A stretch of DNA of 64,000 bases, from positions 15,292 through 79,291 of the forward strand of contig CAVRQC010000002.1 of the NCBI GenBank assembly GCA_963723205.1, written 5' to 3'. Below the pieces are notes generated by a model, which searched no databases, was not told the DNA's origin, and saw only the letters and a program-made list of their open reading frames with translations. This stretch comes from CAVQBP01 sp963723205 (GTDB taxonomy: Bacteria; Bacteroidota; Ignavibacteria; Ignavibacteriales; Ignavibacteriaceae). The position numbers and the translations under genes were made by a program. This document shows positions 51,988 to 59,257 of this stretch, piece after piece; the stretch's first letter is position 1; every line of letters begins with the position of its first letter.

Positions 51988-54213
51988 ATGGAAACAAAAA
52001 TCACATGGACCAAAATTGATGAAGCCCCTGCTTTAGCGTCTTATAGTTTATTACCAATAGTTAAATCCTTTTTAAAAGGTACAGGAATTGAAATTGAGTT
52101 AAAAGATATATCACTTGCAGGAAGAATAATTGCCAACTTCCCGGATAATTTAACTGAAGAACAAAAAATTCCGGATTATTTAACTGAACTAGGGAAATTA
52201 ACACAGGTACCTTCAGCCAATATAATTAAACTACCAAACATTAGTGCCACAATTCCTCAGCTTAATGCAGCAATAAAAGAATTACAGGAAAAAGGCTATA
52301 AAATTCCCGACTATCCTGATGAACCTAAAAATGATGAAGAAAAAGCAATTAAAGAGAGATTTTCAAAAGTACTTGGTTCTGCCGTAAACCCGGTATTAAG
52401 AGAAGGTAATTCAGACAGACGAGCTGCAGCTTCGGTAAAAAAGTTTGCTAAAAAACATCCTCACAAGATGATGAAGCCCTGGCCGGAATCCGGTTCAAAA
52501 ACCAGAGTTGCCTATATGAATCAAAAAGATTTTTACGGGTCTGAGAAATCTATTACTCTTGATAAAGAAGATACAGTTAAAATAGAGTTCGTTGATCAGA
52601 ATGGAAGTGCAACAGCCTTAAAAGAAAATCTTAAACTGTTGAATGGTGAAGTAATTGACGCAGCAGTAATGAATGTTAATGAACTTAGAAATTTTTACGC
52701 TGAACAAATTGAAGCTGCTAAAAAAGATAATGTACTTCTATCATTGCATTTAAAAGCTACAATGATGAAAGTATCTGATCCGATAATGTTTGGTCATGCA
52801 GTTTCTGTTTATTACAAAGATGCACTGGAAAAACATGCCGATGTTCTTAAAGAAATCGGGGCAAATGTTAATTACGGTTTAATGGATATACTTGAAAAAT
52901 TAAAGAAACTTCCTGATGAAAAAAGGAAGGAAATTGAAGCCGACATCAATAAAGTTTATGAAACCCGGCCGCAGCTTGCAATCGTAGATTCAAGAATAGG
53001 AAAAACAAATCTTCATGTTCCTAATGATATAATCGTTGATGCATCGATGCCCAATGTTGTTCGTGACGGCGGTAAAATGTGGAACCTAAAAGATGAACTT
53101 CAGGACTGCATCGCTATGATCCCGGATCGTTGTTATGCTACAATGTACGGCGAAATTATTGAGGATGCTAAAGCCAAAGGACAATTTGATCCAACAACTA
53201 TGGGTGCTGTTTCCAATGTAGGTTTAATGGCAAAGAAAGCAGAAGAATACGGCTCACATGATAAAACCTTTGAAGTAAAAGGAGATGGAATTATTCGTGT
53301 AGTAAATTCTACCGGAGAAACATTATTAGAACAGCAGGTTGAAACCGGGGATATTTTCAGGGTGTGCCAGGCAAAAGATGAACCTATTAGAGATTGGATT
53401 AAACTTGCTGTGAACAGAGCAAGATCTTCTTCAACTCCTGCAATATTCTGGCTTGATGAAAACAGGGCTCATGACAGGGAAATTATTGCTAAAGTTAATA
53501 AATATTTGCCTGAACATGATACAAATGGATTGGAGATAAAAATTCTAAAGCCGGTTGAAGCAATGAAATATACTCTGGAAAGAACCAGAAAAGGATTGAA
53601 TACTATTTCAGTTACAGGTAATGTACTTCGTGATTATCTGACTGATCTATTCCCCATTCTTGAACTGGGAACCAGCGCAAGAATGCTTTCGATTGTTCCG
53701 TTACTTAAAGGCGGCGGATTGTTTGAAACAGGTGCAGGCGGTTCAGCCCCTAAACATGTTCAACAATTAGTAAAAGAAAACCATTTAAGATGGGATTCGC
53801 TTGGAGAATATTGTGCTCTTGTACCATCATTAGAAATGATAGCTGAAAAATCCGGCAATCCAAAAGCAAAAATCTTAGCTGAAACACTCGATGATGCAAT
53901 CGGGAAATATCTTGAGAATGGACGAATGCCTTCAAGGAAAGCGGGTGAAATTGATAACCGGGGAAGTTCATATTATCTTTCTTTATACTGGGCGCAGACT
54001 TTGGCCGAACAGGATAAGGATGCAGTGATGAAATCCCGTTTCACAAAAATATATGAAGAATTAAAAACGAATGAAGAAAAAATCACTAACGATTTAATTA
54101 AGGTCCAGGAGAAACCAGCAGACATTGGCGGTTATTATGTGCCTGATGATGAGAAAACTGCAGAAGTAATGCGTCCGAGTTCAGTTTTTAATAAAATTAT
54201 TGACGGGATGTAA
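51988..54213 (+). CDS. icd: Monomeric NADP-dependent isocitrate dehydrogenase
   Basis: 741-aa monomeric IDH, a family unrelated in size to the common 400-aa dimeric enzyme; converts isocitrate to 2-oxoglutarate in the TCA cycle with NADP. It begins KITWTKIDEAPALASYSLLP and has SDRRAAASVKKFAKKHPH, LHLKATMMKVSDPIMFGH, IVDSRIGKTNLHVPNDIIVDASMP and LGTSARMLSIVPLL, all typical and with the substrate-binding Ser/Arg residues kept. The start ATG has AACGGGAAAT upstream. A strong terminator follows 33 bp after the stop. Confidence 0.97.
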   Translation: METKITWTKIDEAPALASYSLLPIVKSFLKGTGIEIELKDISLAGRIIANFPDNLTEEQKIPDYLTELGKLTQVPSANIIKLPNISATIPQLNAAIKELQEKGYKIPDYPDEPKNDEEKAIKERFSKVLGSAVNPVLREGNSDRRAAASVKKFAKKHPHKMMKPWPESGSKTRVAYMNQKDFYGSEKSITLDKEDTVKIEFVDQNGSATALKENLKLLNGEVIDAAVMNVNELRNFYAEQIEAAKKDNVLLSLHLKATMMKVSDPIMFGHAVSVYYKDALEKHADVLKEIGANVNYGLMDILEKLKKLPDEKRKEIEADINKVYETRPQLAIVDSRIGKTNLHVPNDIIVDASMPNVVRDGGKMWNLKDELQDCIAMIPDRCYATMYGEIIEDAKAKGQFDPTTMGAVSNVGLMAKKAEEYGSHDKTFEVKGDGIIRVVNSTGETLLEQQVETGDIFRVCQAKDEPIRDWIKLAVNRARSSSTPAIFWLDENRAHDREIIAKVNKYLPEHDTNGLEIKILKPVEAMKYTLERTRKGLNTISVTGNVLRDYLTDLFPILELGTSARMLSIVPLLKGGGLFETGAGGSAPKHVQQLVKENHLRWDSLGEYCALVPSLEMIAEKSGNPKAKILAETLDDAIGKYLENGRMPSRKAGEIDNRGSSYYLSLYWAQTLAEQDKDAVMKSRFTKIYEELKTNEEKITNDLIKVQEKPADIGGYYVPDDEKTAEVMRPSSVFNKIIDGM

Positions 54214-54246
54214 TTTTAAATTTTATTGTTTAAGTTATATTATCGT

Positions 54247-54277
54247 AAAGGATAGGAATTATTTTCTATCCTTTTTT
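54247..54277 (+). terminator. Terminator of icd
   Basis: AAAGGATAG, ten-base loop, CTATCCTTT and more Ts: 9-bp stem with a U tract immediately after the IDH gene and overlapping the end of the convergent hxlR-type gene. Confidence 0.88.
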
Positions 54278-54689
54278 ATTTTTCCAGCACATCTTTCTGT
54301 CTTTTCAGATACTCATTATATAAAGATGTTTCATCATTATCATATTTTTTGATTACTTTTTTAGGCGGTTCCGGCGTTTCGGGGTTATATTTAATCCCCC
54401 ACTTCATCATCTCTATTAGAACCGGCTGCAAGTCAATCCCCTTTTGTGTAAGGCTGTAAATAAATTTGGATTTATTTTTCGGTGAAACCTGCTTGTAAAT
54501 TATTCCTTCTTTTTCAAGCAATTCCAGTCTGGATGCAAGAATGTTTGAGGCAATTTTCTCTGCTGACTTTGAAAAATCTATAAAAGAAAATTTACCCATC
54601 ATTATTATATCGCGTATTATTAATAATGACCATTTGTCGCCGAAAATATCCAGTGAAAATGATAAAGGACAATCTGATCTTTTTTTCAT
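54276..54689 (-). CDS. HxlR-family winged-helix regulator
   Basis: 137 aa from ATG 54689, where the family start (MKKRSDCPLSFSLDIFGDKW) begins; a longer frame from GTG 54743 covers the operator and is rejected. Winged helix with SLLIIRDIIMMGKFSFIDFSK and LASRLELLEKEGIIYKQ; C7 is the redox- or ligand-responsive Cys position seen in many members. It is divergent from two SRPBCC genes, and the gap holds a direct repeat (54716-54764), so it most likely autoregulates and controls those genes. Confidence 0.92.
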   Translation of the reverse strand: MKKRSDCPLSFSLDIFGDKWSLLIIRDIIMMGKFSFIDFSKSAEKIASNILASRLELLEKEGIIYKQVSPKNKSKFIYSLTQKGIDLQPVLIEMMKWGIKYNPETPEPPKKVIKKYDNDETSLYNEYLKRQKDVLEK

Positions 54690-54715
54690 GCTAAAAAATA
54701 AATAAAGGTGTTGCA

Positions 54716-54764
54716 ATTTGCAAGAACTTTTATATATTAGCACTTGTGATTTGCAAGAACTTTT
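54716..54764. promoter_or_regulatory. Direct-repeat operator for the HxlR regulator
   Basis: ATTTGCAAGAACTTTT occurs exactly twice, at 54716-54731 and 54749-54764. The centre spacing is 33 bp, close to three helical turns, as dimers on one DNA face would need. An extra TTGCAA at 54711-54716 makes the first copy partly palindromic. The site lies between the divergent regulator and SRPBCC genes. Confidence 0.8.
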
Positions 54765-54812
54765 TCAAATTACTAATTACAATTTTCAACAACTTAAATT
54801 AAAGGAGTTATA

Positions 54813-55271
54813 ATGGTAAACATCAGTCATAGAGTTGGAATCAAAGCACCTGTTTCGAAAGTTTATGAGGCATTATCTACGGTTGAGGGTATTGCAAGCT
54901 GGTGGACAAAGGATACAACGGGATTTTCAAAACCTGGCGAAAAAGTCAATGTTCGATTCCTTGAACCTGATGGAAAAGAAAAAGGCAGTATGGACTTCGA
55001 AGTAATTGAATTGGTTCCTAAAAGTAAAGTACAATGGCGTTTTACAGCAGGACCAGCAGAATGGATTGGGACCGATGTGATATTTGATTTATCACAGGAT
55101 GGAGATTACACCATTGTTCTTTTTAACCATAAGAATTGGCGTGAACTGGTTGAGTTTACTTACCATTGCAGCATGAAATGGGCAATATTCATGTTAAGTC
55201 TTAAAGAACTTCTCGAAACAGGTGAAGGCAGACCATCACCTAATGATATAAAAATTGATAACTGGAATTAG
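54813..55271 (+). CDS. SRPBCC/AHSA1-family protein
   Basis: 152-aa START-like helix-grip protein. It begins ISHRVGIKAPVSKVYEALSTVEGIASWWT and includes KVNVRFLEPDGKEKGSMDFEV and the long C-terminal helix HCSMKWAIFMLSLKELLETG. AAAGGAG lies 6 bp before the ATG. Family members bind hydrophobic ligands or chaperones. It is divergent from hxlR and followed by a second SRPBCC gene, with a palindromic element between. Confidence 0.9.
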   Translation: MVNISHRVGIKAPVSKVYEALSTVEGIASWWTKDTTGFSKPGEKVNVRFLEPDGKEKGSMDFEVIELVPKSKVQWRFTAGPAEWIGTDVIFDLSQDGDYTIVLFNHKNWRELVEFTYHCSMKWAIFMLSLKELLETGEGRPSPNDIKIDNWN

Positions 55272-55303
55272 AAATAAACACTCCGGATTATAAAAAAATA
55301 TTT

Positions 55304-55353
55304 TTGTCATGTATGGCCTGCCTGTCAGGAAACAGCTTGTCGAAGCATGACAA
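55304..55353. repeat. Palindromic intergenic element
   Basis: TTGTCATG (55304-55311) and CATGACAA (55346-55353) are exact inverse arms. Inside lie CCTGTCAGG and GCTTGTCGAAGC, each self-complementary (GCTT-GTCG-AAGC). The layout is that of a REP-type repeat containing a second small palindrome. A possible in-frame TTG/ATG start of the next gene falls inside it, which supports the later start at 55382. Confidence 0.6.
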
Positions 55354-55381
55354 CAATATCCAGAATAATGTGGAAAAAATT

Positions 55382-55837
55382 ATGAGGAAATATATACAAA
55401 ATCAAAATTTCAAAACTTCTTTTTTAGTTGATAAATCTCCTAAAAATGTTTTCAATGCCATCAACAAAGTACCCGGATGGTGGTCAGGAGAAATAAAGGG
55501 TAGATTCGACAAATTGGATTCTGAGTTCACTTATAGTGACCCCGATGTTCATTATTCCAGACAAAAGATATCAGAATTTGTTCATGATAAAAAAATTGTT
55601 TGGCATGTGTTGGATGCTTCTCTGACATTTGTAAAAAACCGAGACGAATGGAAAGGCTCGGATATTATTTTTGAAATTGAAAAGAAAGATGATAAAACCG
55701 AGTTGCGCTTTACACACAAAAGATTAGTACCGGAGTTTGATTGTTATGACTCCTGTTCAAGAACCTGGGATGTGCTGGTAAATGGAAATTTACGAAATCT
55801 AATCATCACTGGTAAAGACCAGCCAAGTCCATGGTAA
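55382..55837 (+). CDS. SRPBCC-family protein (second copy)
   Basis: 151 aa from ATG 55382 (GGAAAAAATT upstream). NFKTSFLVDKSPKNVFNAINKVPGWWS is the fold start and CYDSCSRTWDVLVNGNLRNLI the final helix; the middle has KIVWHVLDASLTFV and GSDIIFEIEKKDDKTELRFTH. It is a relative of the preceding gene and probably in the same HxlR-controlled unit. An earlier frame begins at TTG 55304 within a repeat and is rejected. Confidence 0.88.
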   Translation: MRKYIQNQNFKTSFLVDKSPKNVFNAINKVPGWWSGEIKGRFDKLDSEFTYSDPDVHYSRQKISEFVHDKKIVWHVLDASLTFVKNRDEWKGSDIIFEIEKKDDKTELRFTHKRLVPEFDCYDSCSRTWDVLVNGNLRNLIITGKDQPSPW

Positions 55838-56144
55838 TAAAGAATCAAAATAATCAAGCAAACATTTTTAGTTATGTCTTTATCTTATTGGTTGTCAAAA
55901 AACTGCTCTGTGGTATCAAAATATTTTCCGGTTTAGGATTAAATTTCTGATTCAGCAATTATAATTGCTAAATATTTAGATTAACGGCATCAGGAATAAA
56001 TAAACCTTATTTTGATAAAATCTCAGCTCCGAATAAAGCATATTACGTGGTACCGGATGTGATTATAACAAATCTGTGATGAATACACAATATCAAATCT
56101 TAAAGGAAAAGCAAAAATTCTAATCAGATGCATTGGATGTTCTG
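55838..56144. other. Intergenic region with a decayed alpha/beta-hydrolase-like fragment
   Basis: 307 bp. On the plus strand 55985-56080 reads GINKPYFDKISAPNKAYYVV then PD and a stop shortly after, resembling the region before the catalytic His of alpha/beta hydrolases (FDKIxAPxKxYYxxPDAGH). The rest is interrupted in all frames, so this is at most a relic. Confidence 0.35.
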
Positions 56145-57227
56145 CTAATTTTTTAATTCGATACTATAAATTTTAACAGTATCTTTTTTCCCTTTTAAAC
56201 TTACTTCCCCTATAAATTTTTTATTGAAGCCGTTAAGCTTATTAATTTCCGTTCCAAAATTTTCCGAAACAAGAAGGTCTCTATTATATTCCCTGCATTT
56301 ATCCTGAATTCTGGCAGCAGTATTTAGAACGTCACCATGATAAGCAATGTCTCTTTTAATATCTCCGACTTCTGCAACTGTAACCGAACCGGAATCAATT
56401 CCGCCTTTAAATTCCGGGAATTCATTAAAATATTTTAAATAAAAATCTTTACGCTCCAGAAGTTTATTCCTGAAAGCAAAGTAAAGTTTTATTGAATCGA
56501 GAGGATCAAGATTGCTTTTTTTATTCCAGCTTAAAACTACTTCATCCCCGACATACTGATATATCTCTGCTTTATATTTGATTACAATATCTGTTAAGTC
56601 ATGATAGCAGTTCTGAAGTAACCTGCTATATTTATGATTACCCAGTTTTTCAGCAATCGTAGTAGAATCTCTCAAATCAATAAAAAGAAAAATACGCTCT
56701 TCATCCCGCGGATTATGATATTTGCCGGTTACTAATTTAATTAAATTACCGGGTCCGATTTTTTTATTAATTTGAATTACAAAGGTTATCAGAATTACGG
56801 AAAACATATAATATAAAATCCAGGAAATGATAAACTTAACCTTGACAATTACCAGTAATCTTTTTGGATTCTTAAAAGGACCAATCTTAAACAAATAGAA
56901 TCCGCCGTAAACTATAAGAAAGACTGATGCAGTTGTGATTAAATAAAGGGCACTTTTAATGAAAATAATTTTACCGAATGATTTTCTTCTTATAGTTGTT
57001 CTATCGGTAAATACATCAATGAGGCAAAAAAACAATCCGAAAAGAATTGCGCCCAAAGTTATTTCGAGATGGACATACCAATGATTTAAGTAGTTTTTTA
57101 AAATACCTTCGGAATAAAAATCACTTATTCCCCAGAATGCAACGATATAGTAGAAATAATAAATTACCAGCCAGGCGATGATAATATAAATCCATTCAAT
57201 AGTTATTATCTTTTTTTTCCGCTGCAT
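56145..57227 (-). CDS. Membrane-bound class III nucleotide cyclase
   Basis: 360-aa protein with four helices (about 10-30, 50-72, 87-110, 130-152) and a cytosolic class III cyclase domain (about 175-355). The metal Asp residues lie in FIDLRDSTTIAEKLG and YVGDEVVLSWN; the substrate and transition-state region is DIAYHGDVLNTAARIQDKC with N and R in place. Adenylate cyclase is likelier than guanylate. Membrane part has no known sensor. The 151-bp double palindrome lies 13 bp upstream of the ATG, so it is in the leader. Confidence 0.88.
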   Translation of the reverse strand: MQRKKKIITIEWIYIIIAWLVIYYFYYIVAFWGISDFYSEGILKNYLNHWYVHLEITLGAILFGLFFCLIDVFTDRTTIRRKSFGKIIFIKSALYLITTASVFLIVYGGFYLFKIGPFKNPKRLLVIVKVKFIISWILYYMFSVILITFVIQINKKIGPGNLIKLVTGKYHNPRDEERIFLFIDLRDSTTIAEKLGNHKYSRLLQNCYHDLTDIVIKYKAEIYQYVGDEVVLSWNKKSNLDPLDSIKLYFAFRNKLLERKDFYLKYFNEFPEFKGGIDSGSVTVAEVGDIKRDIAYHGDVLNTAARIQDKCREYNRDLLVSENFGTEINKLNGFNKKFIGEVSLKGKKDTVKIYSIELKN

Positions 57228-57240
57228 ATATTTTTATTTA

Positions 57241-57391
57241 CTCAAGTTGACTGCCTTTGGGATAAACCGTTGAAACGGTTATAAATATTCGTCTTTTTTC
57301 ATTAACCCCGGATTAATCCCGGGTTAATGAAAACCAAAAGCATGATATTCAACTGTTTTAACAGTTTTTCAATTTAAGCGGTCAACTTAAG
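57241..57391. mobile_element. 151-bp REPIN-like double palindrome
   Basis: The whole 151 bp folds on itself. Left arm CTCAAGTTGACTGC (57241-57254) pairs with GCGGTCAACTTAAG (57378-57391), 12 of 14 matching; the inner palindromes AACCGTTGAAACGGTT (57265-57280) and AACTGTTTTAACAGTT lie at matching places in each arm; CATTAACCC...GGGTTAATG (57300-57329) forms the tip. Read as reverse complement, the right arm aligns with the left along its full length (about 75 nt). There is no coding frame, so it fits a REPIN or MITE made of two inverted REP units and moved by a tyrosine (RAYT-type) transposase elsewhere. Confidence 0.7.
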
Positions 57392-57396
57392 TTTAT

Positions 57397-58278
57397 TTAA
57401 TTAATAGTATAGCAAAAGGATATTCCATTTAATGCGGGTATAATAGAAAATTTATTTTTTGAATTTGTAGTTTCTTCATGAAAATTAATAATTGTATTAG
57501 AAATGAGTATTCCGAGAGCAGTTCCAATGAATACATCGGAAGACCAGTGTCTGTCGGCATATAAACGGGCTAATGGCGTTAATGCGGCTAAGCCAAACAG
57601 TCCTGCCTTAGCAACCGGATGATCAATCTGATGTGCGAGAATATTTGAGATGCCGAATGCTATTGCTGCGTGTCCTGAAATAAATGAAGCTCTATCCTGT
57701 TCCAGACCCTTAAAGAAATTAAATGATGAATTCCCATACCCTGTATAAGGACGTGCTCTGCCAAATATTATCCGGGTCGGTATTTGGACTATCCCAATGG
57801 CAACAATTGTTTCAATAAGCATCAGACCGGTATTCCGCAGCCAATTATTATCTGAAGCAACACCTGATAAATAAATTAAAAGGGCTCCTGAAAATTCGTT
57901 AAGCGGCGCACCGTAGGCATATCCTACAGGCTCAAGATTATCAAAAGTCTTATTCCTGTTATTTAAAAAGACTTTCCTGATTTCATCATCAAGAAGAAAT
58001 GAACCGGCTGAGATAAGCAAAAATCCTCCGGCATAATAAAAATCTTTTGACTCCCAGTGAAATGGTGAAGAGAGCACTTTGCCAACAGATCCGGTTAAAG
58101 TCGTAATATCACTTCCCACTGACCTGTATTCAGGCATTGTTAATGAATCATTTGAATTTACTATTTTACTAAAATGATTGAAGGAATATTGTCCTGAGAA
58201 ATTTTGAGCCGTAATTAATGGAGGACAAGAGATTACTAAAGTTAAAATTATAATGTTATAAATTAATTTGTTGCCCAT
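57397..58278 (-). CDS. Exported PAP2-family phosphatase
   Basis: 293 aa with an N-terminal signal peptide (to about 24) and several helices. The three phosphatase motifs are in place: GRARPY (motif 1), SGHAAIAFG (motif 2) and RLYADRHWSSDV (motif 3, catalytic His). Acts on lipid phosphates or undecaprenyl pyrophosphate in the envelope. The domain sits at about 90-270. The REPIN element separates it from the cyclase. Confidence 0.9.
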   Translation of the reverse strand: MGNKLIYNIIILTLVISCPPLITAQNFSGQYSFNHFSKIVNSNDSLTMPEYRSVGSDITTLTGSVGKVLSSPFHWESKDFYYAGGFLLISAGSFLLDDEIRKVFLNNRNKTFDNLEPVGYAYGAPLNEFSGALLIYLSGVASDNNWLRNTGLMLIETIVAIGIVQIPTRIIFGRARPYTGYGNSSFNFFKGLEQDRASFISGHAAIAFGISNILAHQIDHPVAKAGLFGLAALTPLARLYADRHWSSDVFIGTALGILISNTIINFHEETTNSKNKFSIIPALNGISFCYTIN

Positions 58279-58616
58279 TGTTCTATAGTATTAATTTACC
58301 CGTTTGTTGATACCCGTTTATATTTGGAGTAAAATTGATACTTTATTGAAGGATTTTATAATTAAAATATAATAATTTTTTTCTTTTAAAGAACCATTTG
58401 CCGTGTGTCAATATCTGTTTTTGAATAAAGATGAATTCAGTTCCGACAAATATTTTTTAGCTTCTATTGTAGAGCATATGTTTTATGAACTATAAAAAAC
58501 TATCACAATGAATTAAAATATTCACAATAGTTTCATTTTATTATTTATGAGGTTTATATTTGTAATAAAGGGTTTTATTCCTAAATCAAAATCATTTTGC
58601 TCTTATTATATCTTAA
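58279..58616. other. Intergenic region with an imperfect operator-like palindrome
   Basis: 338 bp divergent between the PAP2 gene and the TonB receptor unit. At 58498-58532 there is AACTAT ... ATAGTT enclosing TGAAT-TAAAAT-ATTCA, an interrupted 35-bp palindrome about 85 bp upstream of the first gene; a repressor such as an iron regulator could bind here. TTGTAGAG at 58468-58475 matches the end of the palindromic repeats at 37397 and 44580 but has no partner arm. Confidence 0.45.
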
Positions 58617-59159
58617 ATGGAGATAAAAAAAATCATATCGATATTTATGTTAATGCTTTTTGTAAGCCATGGCCTGCTGCAATTAACTTTATACAGAATC
58701 ATGCAGGCAAAATATAGATCGAATATGATTGAGCAAATTTCCCGTGGAATTCCGGATTCATATCTCACCATCCTTAAGTTTGAGAAAAACAATTTCAAAA
58801 AGGATTCGGATAATCTGCAATGGACAGAAGATGACGAATTTAGATATGAAAACCTGATGTATGATTTAGTGAAGACAAAGGTAGTAGGAGATTCAGTTTA
58901 TCTGTATTGCATTATGGACGAAGACGAGACTAAGCTGTATGCTTATTTTGAAAAATACCTGCAGCACTCAACAAAGAAAGGCCTCGATCAACTTAAAGAT
59001 ATTTCATCAGCAAATATTTTCCTGAGTCAGCTTTACTCAAATTCTCTTAATGCTGATTTTGAAAATCACCTTCATTTAACAAATCAAAATTATTACTGCT
59101 TAACATTAAGTACTCTGGATGGAGAGAATTTTTTACATACTCCTCCCCCGCGCTCATAG
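58617..59159 (+). CDS. Exported protein preceding a TonB receptor, unknown
   Basis: 180 aa with an N-terminal hydrophobic segment (4-22) that may be a signal peptide or anchor. Residues 75-110 contain YENLMYDLVKTKVVGDSVYL and CIMDEDETKLYAYF; the C-terminus is ENFLHTPPPRS. It is 98 bp upstream of the TonB-dependent receptor in the same direction and may be a partner or an iron/heme-responsive protein. I do not recognise the family. Confidence 0.7.
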   Translation: MEIKKIISIFMLMLFVSHGLLQLTLYRIMQAKYRSNMIEQISRGIPDSYLTILKFEKNNFKKDSDNLQWTEDDEFRYENLMYDLVKTKVVGDSVYLYCIMDEDETKLYAYFEKYLQHSTKKGLDQLKDISSANIFLSQLYSNSLNADFENHLHLTNQNYYCLTLSTLDGENFLHTPPPRS

Positions 59160-59257
59160 TTCCCATGCAAAATTTCATTGATTAATTGAAATGAAATGGT
59201 AAAGAAAAATTTACCTTTAATATAGAACTATGTGAAACCATTAAAATAGGTGAATAA

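Noticed and set aside
55304..55381. Cys-rich N-terminal extension of the second SRPBCC protein
   Set aside because: Encoded by a palindromic repeat; the fold begins just after ATG 55382.
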